Positions 44,612 to 56,330 are shown, counted from the stretch's first letter. The stretch is DNA of 64,000 bases from Coenobita brevimanus (GCA_032717465.1 CM064690.1:27561653-27625652), one strand, 5' to 3'. Program-made: numbers and translations. The notes: a model not told the origin generated them from the sequence alone.

Positions 44612-44955
44612 ACCAAGCAAGAAAGATCGGGGAGGAAGAAAAATTATTGGCAGAAAACACGTGTAAGAGAGAAAAGAGAAAGAAATTGGGAAACAGAAGA
44701 GAGAAATAGCAAGTGGAAACAGCCGATGGAGAGAGAGTGAATGAGCCAGAAAAGGGTGAAGAAGAGAGGGTTGGGGAGCTATGGGGGGCGGGGAGAGGGG
44801 GAGGGGAGAAAGAAAGGGGGAGGAGAGGGAAAAGAAAAAGATCTTACCAGAGAAAGATCCATCATGGAATTTAAAAGTATTTGTGTGACTCCCAGGCCTA
44901 CCAAGGGATTAGTCTGGGTGGGATATTGGAGAGAGAGAGAGAGAGAGAGAGAGAG
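44580..44955. repeat. Purine-rich region with two (GA)n arrays
   Basis: GA at 44580-44607 and 44929-44955 with GGGAGAAAG-rich sequence between. Confidence 0.9.
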
Positions 44956-45231
44956 GAGGGAAAGGGAAACGGAAGGGATGATAGAAGGAATGGGTGGGGA
45001 TGTTGGCAATATAATTAGACACGCCATCGTTCTGAAGTGGTAAATAACACCTATGTCGATAAAAAAAAATAAATAAATAAAAAATCTCCCTTTTATCCAA
45101 GCCTCAAAAAAGGGTTCCGATGGGTACAGGTAATGGGGAAAAAACTCAGGAGGGGAAAAAACTTGTCGGGAAAAAAACATGGAACACCTCGAAGGGAAAT
45201 GGAATAGGACGAGGTGGTAAGGAAATTTCCC

Positions 45232-45345
45232 TACCCCACTCCTCCCTGCCTCCCTCCCTCCTTCCCTCCCTGCCTCCCTCCCTCCTTCCCTCCCTGCCTC
45301 CCTCCCTATTTCCCTCCCTCCTTCCCTCCCTCCCTCACTCTCCGT
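45232..45345. repeat. 24-bp CCTC-rich tandem repeat
   Basis: About four units of CTGCCTCCCTCCCTCCTTCC plus CTCC. Confidence 0.85.
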
Positions 45346-45709
45346 CAACGACATCTCTCCCTTCTCCCTCATACTGCTACCCCACCCTTCCCCCTATCTC
45401 TTTGACTTCCTATCTCTTCTTCCTTACCTAACCTCCACACCCTCCCCTTATAACTCCCTCCACTCTGTTGTTCCTTCATCTCCCTCCCCCTCCTTTCTTC
45501 CTCCAAAACCACTCTCCTCTTTCCCCCTCCCCCTTCTCCCCTCCCTCTCCCCCCTCCTCCAAAACCACTCTCCTCTTTCCCCCTCCCCCTTCTCCCCTCC
45601 CTTCAAATACCCAGACCCTTCTTCCGCTTCCTCACTTCCCCCTTTAACACTCCCTTCTCCCTCTTCTCCCTCTGTCAATCCCCATCTCCCTATTCCCTTC
45701 AGTTGTGTC

Positions 45710-45751
<42 letters not shown>

Positions 45752-46082
45752 TCTATTTAACTACCTCCCTCCTCCTTCCCTCCCTCCAACTACAGTACTT
45801 TCCCTCCTCCTTCCCTCCCTCCAACTACAGTACTTTCCCTCCTCCTTCTCCCTCCCCTCGCCACTTCCATCCTCTTTTCCCTCCTCCTTTCTCTCCCCCA
45901 ACAACCATCCCCCTCTCTCTCCACAACCACCCTCCTCTCTCTCCTCTCTCTCCATCTCTACCCATCTCTAAACATCTCCCCCTCCTCTTTCTCCCCTAAC
46001 AACTCCTCCTCCCTCTCTCTCTCTCCCCCCCCACCAACCCCCCTCACTCCCTCTCCCTCCAACCCCTCCCCCTCCTCTTCTC
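45346..46082. repeat. Polypyrimidine domain with two tandem duplications
   Basis: C/T-rich throughout. A 56-bp unit (marker CTCCAAAACCACTCTCCTC) repeats at 45501 and 45557. A roughly 35-bp unit (CCAACTACAGTACTTTCCCT) repeats near 45786 and 45821. A TC array lies at 45716-45748. Confidence 0.85.
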
Positions 46083-46149
46083 GGCTTGAAAGGGGAGGAG
46101 AATATAAATCATAACAGTCTGAATACATTACTTGGGAAGGGCAATAAAA

Positions 46150-46578
46150 AAGAAAAAAAAAAGAAAGAAAAAAAGAAAAAGCATTGCGGGAGTTGAAGTA
46201 GAGATGAAATGGAGGAGGGAGGGAGGGCAGGGAAGGGATGGATGGATTGATGGAACAGAGAGGAAGGGTTGGAATGGGTGAGTGAAGGGAAAGGAGAATG
46301 AAAGAGGAGGGGTGATTGAAGAGAGCGAGAGGAGGAGAGTATGGGCGTGAAAGTGAAATGGAAGAGAGATTGAGAGGTAAAGGATGAGATGGGGGGTAAA
46401 TGGGAAGGGATGAGGGATAGAAGGGAAGGGTTGGGATGGGTTACTGAAGGGAGGGGAGAAAAGGGAATGGGTGGGAATGAAGTGGGGAGGAGACACAGAA
46501 CTGCTGCATAGAAGAATGGGTGAAAGGGAAACAAAATAAAAGAATGAATGGAGAAGAATAGACTGTTACTGGAAGAAG

Positions 46579-46666
<88 letters not shown>

Positions 46667-47600
46667 TTGGCATGGAAGGGAATGAATGGAAGAAAGGAGA
46701 ACTCATGAGGAAGAGTTTTGTGGAAGAGAAGAAAGGTGAGAGAGGTGAGATGGATGTTTGTGGAAGAGATTGGGAATGACAGGGTGAAAGGGAAAGGTTC
46801 TGGAGAGGAAAAAAGAGTGGCTGACAGGAAGACAGTATATAGGCGATCGTAAAATGAAAGGAAGGAGGGGAAATCTAGAATGGAATGTGATGGAAAAGGA
46901 GAGGAAGGGATGGAAGGAAATGGAAACAGGAGGGGAGAAAGATCGGTAATGTTAAGGGAAGAGAATAGAAGGGAGGATGAAGGAAGAGGGAGAGAAGAGA
47001 TAAGAGAGAGGGAGGGATGAGAGGAAAGGGAATGGATAGAAAAGGAAATGATGGGATAGCAGAGGGAGGGGCATATGGGGAAAGGAGTCAAAGGAGAAAT
47101 GAAGAAGAGATGAGGTCGAATTGGAAGGGAAGGGAAATGAAGTGAAAGAAATGGAAGAGACTAAGATGGAACAGAAGAGAATGGAGAAGGAAAGGAAGAA
47201 AGAAAATGGAAGGGGGGGATATTTACTGAAAGAAAAGGGGATGAGGAAGAAAATGGAACAGAGAAAAGGGAAGAAAAAGCAAAGGGAAGAAAGAAGACAC
47301 GGACAGGAAACTGAAAGAAAGGAAAGGGGTTTGAAGGGATTGAAAGGACAAGGATTAATAGGAAAGACAGTGAAGGAGGGGAATGGATGGGAAAGGGAAG
47401 GGATTTTTTGGAATGAAGGAGTGTGATGGATGGAGAGAAGGAGATTGAGAGAAGTGAAATGAATTAGTGGAGGAAGATGGATTAAAAGGGAGACATGGAA
47501 GGGAATGGAAGGGGGTGAAGGGATGGAAAGGAAAGGGGAATAATTTGGGGAGACAGAAGAAAGGGGAGGGAAAGAAGGGAAATGGAAAAGCAATGAGGGA
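46150..47600. repeat. Long polypurine domain with (GA)n
   Basis: About 1.45 kb A/G-rich on the plus strand with GGAATGG/GAAGGGA words and a pure GA array at 46581-46664. It abuts the preceding pyrimidine domain, forming a strand-composition switch at about 46.1 kb. Long minus-strand Ser/Leu/Phe/Pro frames are artefacts. Confidence 0.9.
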
Positions 47601-47699
47601 ATAGAAAACATATCTTTCCTTGTTTATCTACACTTGCCTCTTCATTTATACTCCCTCATTTCTTCGTCTAAATTACCTCCTTCGTAGGCTAAAGTAATT

Positions 47700-47825
47700 C
47701 CTTCCTTCTTCATTTATGCTCTCTTCCTTTCCATCAAGCCTCTCCTCCCTCCCTTCCTTCCTGTCTTCCTTACTGCCATCCATCCTTCCTTCCATCCATC
47801 CTTCCTTCCTTCCTTCCTTCCTCTC
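47700..47825. repeat. (CTTC)n / (CCAT)n tract
   Basis: CCTTCCTT and CATCCATCCTT units. Confidence 0.85.
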
Positions 47826-48199
47826 CATTAACCCTCTAACTAAAAAAATACTTAAAATAAAAAGCCCCCACACTCCCATTCTTTAACAACAGGTGTAAAA
47901 ATATGAGCTATCAAATCCAGACGAATCGAAGCCATCATCTCAGAACCGCAGATCTATTCTTCAGCATCTATTTTTTTCCCCTTTAACCACTTCCTTCTCC
48001 CAACACATTAGGGAAAAGAAAAGAGGGGAAAGAAAACGAGGGGAAAAGAAGAGGGGAGACTGGCCCATAGATCACACCTTAAGATCCTCCCCCTTCTTTG
48101 TTTCCCCCCGTAAGATGCTGCTTGCGTTAATTATAGCCATTTATTAAAAATTTCCCATTAATTAACAAATGCCGGCCCATCCATTGTGCTGGGAAGGGG

Positions 48200-48307
48200 T
48201 AGGGCGATAGGGTGCTATTGATGGAGGGTGCGGAGGAGGGAGGGTGATGGAGAGGGAGAGAGGGAGGAAGAGACGGGGCGGAGAGAGAGGAGAGATAAAG
48301 TATGTGG

Positions 48308-48340
<33 letters not shown>

Positions 48341-48520
48341 GCATGAAAAAGTACACTAAACCTAAAACAGGAAGAAGGGAAAATGAAAAGAAGGTAGTGC
48401 CATTCTTTCTCCAATTTCTTATCACTAAGAGAGAGAGAGACGGAACTCAGGAAAACGAAAAAGTAAGGGAAATGACAAAAACAAAAGAAACGCGAGAAAG
48501 TAAACACACATGAAAAAAAA
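48200..48520. repeat. Purine-rich tract with short (GA)n runs
   Basis: A/G-rich with GA runs at 48309-48344 and 48429-48440. Confidence 0.8.
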
Positions 48521-48659
48521 AAAAGAGGGGCAATGATGGAAGAAAAGTAAGAGCAAAGAAGCAAGAAAGGGCTAAGACAGAACCAAGAAAACGCTATGGA
48601 CATGAATTTGACGCACGAATAGGTAACCACAAAAAAAAAAGAAAAGTAAATTGGGTGAG

Positions 48660-48920
48660 AATGGGAAAAAAGAAAAAAAAAATGATGCTGCCTTTCATTT
48701 CTCCTTTTCCTTGTCAAAATAAAAAAATAAGGAAATTGGGGAAACGAAGAGGAGAAAAAGATACAGAAAAAGAAAACTCGATATTTCCTTTCATCCGTTC
48801 TATTCCTTGTCAAAATTATTCTTGCTCTAACGAGGGAAAAAGACAGAAAAAAAGAAAAAGTGATATTGCCTTTCATTCCTCTTGTTCCCTGGTCAAAATG
48901 AATCTTGCTCTAGGATTTCT
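48660..48920. repeat. Three-copy tandem repeat of about 80-95 bp
   Basis: The marker CCTTTCAT is at 48691, 48787 and 48869, each followed by a pyrimidine stretch and TTGTCAAAAT or TGGTCAAAAT. Units 2 and 3 also share ATTCTTGCTCTA / AATCTTGCTCTA. Confidence 0.8.
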
Positions 48921-49658
48921 ACAACCCCAGGTCACTCGATAAACAGATCCAGAGAAAAACATTACGGTGCGGGATTTTTCTGTGGCGGAAACGGGAGACA
49001 CGTAAACTCTCCATAACAAACAGGGAAGCAATGTGTCAATTTAGATCAACAACTCACACATTTTTTTTCAGCTATTCCTTCCCCTCTCACTCACCTTCCC
49101 TCTCCACCCTTAACCTCAACAAATATATAAATAAAAATGGTTTACCTGGATATCCTGTGGTTTATCTGAGAGTGGGTGATAAAAGAAAATATTGACTTAT
49201 AGAGACTGTAGTTCATCTCAGACTGTCATATAAGACATTTTTTTTTTTTCTGCGTATATACAACTACTCATTCGTTTTGCCCTGACAATGATTTCTACCC
49301 ATTCTCAGTACAGTTGATGGTCAGGTATATTTACACAGTAGGACTGATAATTTCAGCTAGTAACCAAGGAGACTCTTTCCCACTTCATAAAGCTCCTCGA
49401 ATTTAATGTAACCTCGACAGAAAATTCAAGCTGAGGGAGTGGTCCAGTTCCGCCAAGTGAAAAAAAAAAGACTATAGTAACCTCCCCAGCCTCCCCCAAA
49501 CCCCATTCCTACCTAGTGACCTCCCCAAACTCCTCCTCCCCCCCCTTCGCCTAACCCCCCCCACCCCCACCCCACCTTGTTGCGTGTGCCAGAGGGTTTA
49601 TGACAGACGAAGGAGCAACACTTGGCACACAAGATACACCCGCTTGGCTAAAAATACA

Positions 49659-49660
<2 letters not shown>
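48921..49660. other. Unique sequence, no gene seen
   Basis: Mixed-composition DNA with a C-rich block at 49485-49580. No supported coding region. Confidence 0.4.
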
Positions 49661-49726
<66 letters not shown>

Positions 49727-49810
49727 AGTGTAGTGTAGGGGGAAGTGAGAGTATGCTGTGTGTGTGTGTGTGTGTGTGTTAAGTGTAGTGTAGGGGGAAG
49801 TGAGAGTATG

Positions 49811-49856
<46 letters not shown>

Positions 49857-49871
49857 GGGGATAGTGGGGGT

Positions 49872-49963
<92 letters not shown>
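49661..49963. repeat. Compound (GT)n array with duplicated spacers
   Basis: GT arrays at about 49661-49723, 49758-49779, 49812-49853 and 49876-49963 are separated by related spacers (TTAAGTGTAGTGTAGGGGGA then AGTGAGAGTATGCT, twice exactly, and a third shortened form). Successive slippage or unequal exchange is likely. Confidence 0.95.
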
Positions 49964-49965
<2 letters not shown>

Positions 49966-50139
49966 ACTTGATGATGGCCATATTACTACAAATTCCCAAG
50001 GATGTGACTGAGTGAAACAGATGAATGAATGGCGTTCTTACACTGGCAATAATATATGACTGTATGAATGAATGAAGGCACACTACAGGTAAACTGACTG
50101 TGCAGATGAATGACTGAGTGAATGAAGCTAAATTACTGA

Positions 50140-50190
50140 CTAACTGATTGACTGACTGACTGCCTGAGTACCTGACTGAGTGAATTAATT
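50140..50190. repeat. Short (GACT)n run
   Basis: CTGACTGACTG-type words. Confidence 0.7.
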
Positions 50191-50224
50191 AAGTCGTCAT
50201 CTGCAGGTAGGAAGAATTACTTAC

Positions 50225-50312
50225 AGAAAATGTCACCGTACTGAAGGGGTTAAATAATTAATAAATGCGGAATAAATCGCCAAGGAAGATGTGTTCCGAC
50301 AGCTCCAAAGCG
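50225..50312. mobile_element. Family A end joined to a family B end
   Basis: GTCACCGTACTGAAGGGGTTA (family A end, about 50232-50252) is followed within 20 bp by GAATAAATCGCCAAGGAAGA then TGTGTTCCGACAGCTCC (family B end). Confidence 0.55.
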
Positions 50313-50509
50313 ACTTATAATAAGAACTTCACTGGTGTGCGGTGAGCGAAAACCTGCGGTCCAGTGGCGGCAGGGAGTGAGGTGCGGCAGGGTGCGGCAG
50401 GGTGACCGCAGAGGCAGGGGGGACCATTAAGCTATAGGGGGTCATGTTAGGGGCAGGAGGTGGTCGCTGTCCCTCCCCTTCCCCCTCTCCCCTCCCCCAC
50501 CCTACCCCA

Positions 50510-50940
50510 CTTACCTACCACCACACCCACACACCTACCTACCACACTCAGACGCGTACCACATTCATAATTTTGGCATACCACATTCATAAGCACACCA
50601 CATCTCTTGGTCCATCATCCCACATACACATAGACATACCAGCTTCCCATACCACATCCTGGTGTATAATACCACATAGGCATATCACCTTGTCATACCA
50701 CCTACCTACCACACCCACACACCTACCACCACATTCAGACGCCCACCACATAAGTATGCCAAAATTCTCAGTATACCACAGTCATTAGCATACCGCGTAA
50801 AGACCTGGACCACATTCATACCCATACCACATTCATAAATACACCACATTCAGACTTATAGTAGCACATACCATAAAGCATACCACATATTTCAGTATAC
50901 CACATTCACAGGTATACCACATTCATACGCGTACTACTAG
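50510..50940. repeat. Degenerate minisatellite (CATACCACATTCATA)
   Basis: Units of 12-25 bp containing ACCACATTCATA or ACCACACCCACA, with remnants resuming at 51150-51200 and 51300-51380 beyond a family A insertion and a (TA)n array. Confidence 0.8.
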
Positions 50941-50959
50941 AACATACACTCGGTCAGTT

Positions 50960-51131
50960 CTAGGAGCAGACGATTTTATACAGCTTAGAGGAGGCTTTTT
51001 TAATCAAGGGGTTTAGATACAGCGTTCACTAACCCCCCCTCCCTCCCAGCCGGCCCTCCTAAGCTGAATAAAATCGTCTGGTAGGAGCAAGAATCAGCTA
51101 CAAAATGATGGTCTCGCACTAAAGGGGTTCA
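50960..51131. mobile_element. Family A fold-back copy
   Basis: Left arm CAGACGATTTTATACAGCTT (about 50968), centre GGGGTTTAGATACAGCGTTC then ACTAACCCC, right arm CTAAGCTGAATAAAATCGTC (exact core at 51066). The right end is CTCGCACTAAAGGGGTTC. The arms pair over about 25 bp around a loop of roughly 60 bp. It lies inside the ACCACA minisatellite. Confidence 0.75.
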
Positions 51132-51212
51132 TAATTATACCATATCTCTGTACCTATAATATTTTCAGGTACATACCACATCTCTGCCACTACCCACAGA
51201 CACCCGCCACAG

Positions 51213-51215
<3 letters not shown>

Positions 51216-51304
<89 letters not shown>
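51216..51304. repeat. (TA)n microsatellite
   Basis: About 44 uninterrupted TA units; self-complementary and prone to cruciform formation. Confidence 0.98.
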
Positions 51305-51306
<2 letters not shown>

Positions 51307-51534
51307 ACCACACTCACAGGATGCGGAGTCAGACAACAGATAGATAAGCGTATACCACATCTCCTGCAACTACCACATCAACCAAACATAACAAATTAGA
51401 ACCATAAATATCTATACTTTCCCCTGAAGGTTGCTCTGAAAAATCGATAACAGGCGGTCAGTTCAGAAACTCTTTTCCTCCGTCTATCTTCTCCTTTATT
51501 TATAACTTACAATTTTCTCAGCTTAGGAAAGATC

Positions 51535-51645
51535 TTTACTGGTGAAATTTGCCCTAAACTGAATACTATCGACGGGTGGTAGCAGCAATAAAACAAAAAA
51601 TAAGTCATCAGAGGGAAAGGGTTAAATGCATCGTGTCCAGCCATC
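51535..51645. mobile_element. Family A partial copy
   Basis: AAACTGAATACTATCGACGG at 51556 with GTAGCAGCAATAAAAC and an AGGGAAAGGGTTAAATGCAT end. Confidence 0.6.
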
Positions 51646-51740
51646 TCGTGATTAATGGATCTCGAAACAGGCTTTCGGTATGCTAAATTTTCTTTGAGTG
51701 AGAAGTACCGAACACTTAGATTTATATTATTTTTTATTAC

Positions 51741-51753
51741 ACAAACACACACA

Positions 51754-51803
<50 letters not shown>
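51741..51803. repeat. (AC)n microsatellite
   Basis: About 30 AC units with one early interruption. Confidence 0.96.
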
Positions 51804-51804
<1 letters not shown>

Positions 51805-51909
51805 TCAAAGTAACAGCTGATATTCCACACTGATAAACAACTGCATCAACACTCCACACCTGTCCTGATAAGAGCACGATCCAGCATACTAATGAGCCAA
51901 CACCTGCAC

Positions 51910-52260
51910 TGACTCTCCCTGGCTCCTATGACACACTCTTAGCTGAAAAAATAGTCTGGCTTTAGCTTAAATACAGTAATACTCTAGAGAAGGCGCGATC
52001 ATGAGAGAGTTAACCCGTTTGCTCAGAGGAAGTCATTTTTATTTCGTTCTAACCATCTCCAGACGATTTTATTCAGCTTACGATGTATTTTTCGAACAGG
52101 GGGGGTTAGATGTAGCCTTCATTAACCCTTTACTGCGAAAAAGTCTTCCTAAGTTGTATGAAATCGTCTGGTGGTGCCACGATTAACCTCTTCAGTACGA
52201 TGTCTTCTTTACTTTTTTCTTGTCATACACAGATGGCTTTTTATCCCGGTTCCTCCTCTC
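51910..52260. mobile_element. Nested family A elements
   Basis: One arm (TGGCTCCTATGACACACTCT then AGCTGAAAAAATAGTCTGGC) ends GAGAGTTAACCC at about 52013. A hairpin follows: left core GACGATTTTATTC at 52072, centre GGGGTTAGATGTAGCCTTCA then TTAACCC, right core GTATGAAATCGTCTGG at 52156. From 52184 another left end begins (TTAACCTCTTCAGTACGATG). At least three units are head-to-head or head-to-tail here. Confidence 0.75.
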
Positions 52261-53150
52261 TCTTCTTCATAATCCCCACCTTTCCACCCCTCCTTTCTCT
52301 CTTATTGTTTTTATCTTCGTTCTTCTCTCTCTCTCTTGTCTCTCTCCCCCCCCCTTTTTTAGAAGCTTTCCATCCTTTCAAAATCCATCCTTCTTCTTTC
52401 CTCCCCCATCTTAAAGCCCATTTCTCCCTTACCTTTCCAGTTCTTCCTCTTCCTCTTCCCCAACTTTTCTCTTCCCCATGCCTCCTATCCCACTTGCCTT
52501 GTTCTTCCGCAAAGCCCTTCCTCATTCTTCTAGCTATCTGTTTCCTCCCTATCCCTCTAACGCTCCCTCCTCTCCTCACCATCCTCCCTCATCCTTCCAG
52601 TTTGCTACCATTTTCTTCCTTATTCTCCCCTCCCTTTTTCCCTTCCACCCCTCCACTCAACCCCTCCTCATCCTAATAACCCACTCTTCTTCTCTTCCCC
52701 ATTCTCCCCTACCCTCCAACTGCCCCTCTTCCTCCCCAGTCCTTTTCCCGTCCTTCTAGACTACTCTCTTGCCAATCCTCCCTAACTCTCCTATCCCTCT
52801 CCCTCTCTCCTTTTCATCCTTTCATATTCGACTTCCTTTCTTTCTTATCTTTTCATCTTTTTTCTTCTACTCCTCCTTCCTTCCTCCTCATTCCCCCACC
52901 CCTATCCTCATCTCCTCACCTTCTCTTCATCTTTTCACCCCTTCTATCCAACTCATCCTTCCCTCTACCTCCTGTCGTCATCTTCCTCTCTCACCTCTTC
53001 ATCTGTCCTACTCATCCTTCCCTCTTCCTCCTGTCCTCATCTTCCACTCTCGCCTCTTCATTTTTTCACCCCTTCTAATCCACTCCTCTTCTCCTCCCCA
53101 CTTTTCCCCATCCTCCTATCCCTCCCACCCCTCCTAGCCGCCCTCCCTCA
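52250..53150. repeat. Long polypyrimidine domain
   Basis: About 900 bp C/T-rich with CCTCCCTCATCCTTCC-type words. The 172- and 122-codon frames here are compositional. Confidence 0.85.
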
Positions 53151-53219
53151 TAGCAGTGTTGGCCCTGAACATAAATCCCCAGGGCGTCTTGTACCGTCTC
53201 CGGGAGGTCCTTCGCCCAC

Positions 53220-54110
53220 GCTACTGGTGTTCCCGCCCTGACTGTGGGAGGGGGAGGTGTGGGGGGAGGGGTGATGGTGTGGTGTGATGGAGTAGAAATG
53301 AATGATGTACTGAGTTGGTGGGAGCGGTGTAATTTGGTTTGAGGGTGGGATGTGGGGTGGGGTGAAATGGGTTTGATGTGATTGAGATTGTCTGGTGTGC
53401 TGGAGGGTTGTGGTTTGGTGTGGAGGTAGGATATGGGGTGGTGTGTGAGAGCAGGTGGTGTGATGGAGAGTGCTGTACAGGGAAGGTGATACAGTGAAGC
53501 GATGTGGTATAGAAGTGGTGTGGTGGAGTGGTGGTGTGGTGGGGATGGATGCCTTCTTCCATCTGCAGGAGAGAAGAAATGAAGGCTGAGGTGTGGTGTG
53601 GTGTGGTTTGGGGTGCAGAGTTGAGGTATAGTGTGTAGGAGTGGTGTTGTGGCATGGTGTGGTGTGATGTGAGGGATGTGGTATAGTGTGGTGGTGTGTG
53701 GTGGTGTGTGAGGATGTGGAGACATGGTGTGTGGTAGGATGATGTGACAGGGTGAGGTGGAGGAAAAGGATATGAAAGTAGTGGGGTAGGATGATATGAT
53801 GTGATGGTGTGGAAGGTAAAAGTGGGGATTGTGAAGTGGTGTAGAATGGTTTGCAGTGGTGTGATGTGGTGGAGCTATGATGTGGTGAAGTGTGGTGTGT
53901 GGTAATTGAAGTGGTGAAGATCAGGAATGTTTAAGAGGTGGTGTGGTGATGATGAGTCGTGATGGGAGAGATCGATGTGTTGGAAATAGCGATATGAGTA
54001 AAGTGTGGTGATGCAGAGGTGATGTGGTGAGGTGGAAATGGATGGTGATGCAGTAACCTAGTGGTGCGGTGGAAATGAAAGGCGGTGCAGTGGGTGCTTG
54101 TGAAGTGTAG
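53220..54110. repeat. Degenerate GTGGTGTGGTG tract
   Basis: About 900 bp of GTGGT, GGTGTG and GATGTGG words on the plus strand. Minus-strand His/Pro/Thr-rich frames are artefacts. Confidence 0.85.
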
Positions 54111-54264
54111 GCAGGACAGGCAGGCAGACAGACAGAAAGACAGAATTTTAAAGCCAGTAAACAGGTTCCTTGATAACTGTGACATTCCTATGATTTATTG
54201 CTCTTTTCTGCCAAGACGCCATTCATGTTTTTACTCACACGTCCTCCAAACGATTATTAACTGC

Positions 54265-54490
54265 TTAGGAGAGGTATTTGGGTGTGAGTAGTAGTAGTAG
54301 TTGTAGCTCCCTTCCCGCATTGATCTGAACACTGAACTCCGTGGACTGCAGGCTGAAGTTGTGTTTCTCCGACAGTCCACAAGCCTCCTGTTGTGGGATA
54401 GGGAGGGGACTGAGGGACGTTTGTATAACCAGGCAGCTCCACCGACTGATCATATCGGTGCCACCACTTGAAGGCCTCCCTCTCCAGCAC
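54265..54490 (-). pseudogene. Possible coding fragment, unknown product
   Basis: Unique, GC-balanced sequence between a GTGGT tract and a family A copy. On the minus strand, frame 1 reads LEREAFKWWHRYDQSVELPG. A pyrimidine-rich CCCCTCCCTATCCCACAACAG acceptor-like stretch follows. A second frame then reads EACGLSEKHNFSLQSTEF and continues to a stop at 54265. Both halves have ordinary protein-like composition, but they are in different frames. This could be an exon with its acceptor or a frameshifted gene fragment. No family is recognised. Confidence 0.3.
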
Positions 54491-54629
54491 CACAGGAGGA
54501 AGTAAAGATGAGTTTTGCCACAGAGAAGCTTCAAAGTATCTACCTTTTCGTCTTGAGGACTTCTAATAGTTTACTTTTGCTACCATCGGCAATTCTAAGT
54601 CAACAGAGGAGAGAATTTTCAAGATGTAG

Positions 54630-54755
54630 AAGAAAAATGTGGACTTTATTTAAACTTATCAGTACGAGGAGTCAATCGCTAAGTTGAATAAAATCGTCAG
54701 GATGTAATAAAAATAACATAACCCATCATCGCGGAGAAGGGGTTCCTGATGTGGA
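54630..54755. mobile_element. Family A copy
   Basis: TTATCAGTACGAGGAG end, AAGTTGAATAAAATCGTCAG core (exact 13-mer at 54686), and a CATCGCGGAGAAGGGGTTCC distal end. Confidence 0.7.
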
Positions 54756-55029
54756 CACCCTAGGTAAGCTCTGGGATTAGGCGTGTGGCGATAGATAAAT
54801 GGATGTATGTAGATGATAAATGGTATGGTTGTGGTGGGTAATATGGCAGAATGGTGCTGTATTTGTTCAAGATTAATGGCAGCATGATAGGAGTATGGTA
54901 GGAGCAATACGGAGGAATGGTACCATGTTTATTTGGGATATGGGAGTATGGCAGGGGAAAGAATGCATTTCAAAATATTAAGTATGGCCAGGTGTTGAGG
55001 TGACTCCCCCTTGAGTACGATGATGACGC

Positions 55030-55145
<116 letters not shown>

Positions 55146-55334
55146 GGCTGTGGACACCTGCACTGATCCCGTAAATAACGATAAATAACGAGACTGAGCA
55201 CTGTCTTTAGAAACACAGTAATACCATCCTCTGAGCCTAAAACTTTTCAAAGTAGTATATAAGTCTCAAAATTATTCAACCAAAAAGTAGAGAGAGAGTT
55301 TTGACCACAAATGAACTAGTAACATAGATATCTT

Positions 55335-55935
55335 AGGCCAGTATGTTGCTAGTATGAGGCACAGAACGAACATACAAACACATATACGTCAAAAAATGTT
55401 GGTTATGTGGTATGAGGCGACCCGCAGATCATCCACTGAATACCTGTTTGATGTATTTTGTATTTTGTATTTTGAGGGTCAGTAGGCTAGTAGGATGTTG
55501 TATAATGTTACGGTGCAGGAGGGAACAGACTCACACTTTATACCGATGATGAGTATACCGCTAGTATGACCTATAATAAAATAAAAGACAGAAACAGACC
55601 AGCATCCTAGCGTATTACATCTCAGTATGCCGCTAATTGTGTACAAGAGAAAGAAGTGGTATATGTTGTTTTATTTGTGCAATTACTGTTGGCATTGTTA
55701 GTATGACTGTAAACAAAACCAGCATACTAGCATACTAAGAAGAGTATACTGTGATAAAACAGTACCATCCTCCTAGCATACCAACGCCTGATCATGCGAG
55801 TTTGACACAATATAATGAACTTCCCAGCATACTAAAGATAAGTATACCAGTATGACAAAAATAATACCAACACCCTACCATAGTGAAGGCCAGTATGCTA
55901 GTATGATGCGGTACGGTGCCGCGATGGATGATACA
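55335..55935. repeat. Degenerate self-complementary minisatellite (AGTATGCTAGTATG)
   Basis: AGTATGCTAGTATGA, CAGCATACTAGCATACT and AGTATACC(A/G)CTAGTATGAC recur in both orientations about every 50-70 bp, separated by less conserved sequence. Confidence 0.6.
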
Positions 55936-55944
55936 GCAAGCTAA

Positions 55945-56330
55945 TATATTGGTGTGGTGGTGTGGTGGTGTGGAGAACTGGTATGTGTGACTGGGGGATA
56001 TAGGCTCCATAAATCATTAGAATGGGAGGCTGTGGTGGTGGTGGTGGTGGTGGTGGTGTAATGGTGAAGGTGTGGTGGCGGTGTGGTGGTGGTGATCTGA
56101 AGGGATGAATATGGTAGTGATGATGTGATGAATGTAATACTTCTGTGATGGTGGTGATGATGATAATGATGATGCACATGGTGATGACAGTAATGTGATT
56201 TATGTAGGAATGAATATGGTAGAGGTAATGTGATGTGGTGGTGATGGGTGGTGATAAATTTGATAGTGATGCCTTTGTGGTGGTGATATGGTACTGATGG
56301 TGTGTTGTGGTGATGAAATGGATAATGAAG
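55945..56330. repeat. GGTGGT / GATGATGGT degenerate tract
   Basis: GGT and GTG triplets, purest at 56030-56060. Confidence 0.85.
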
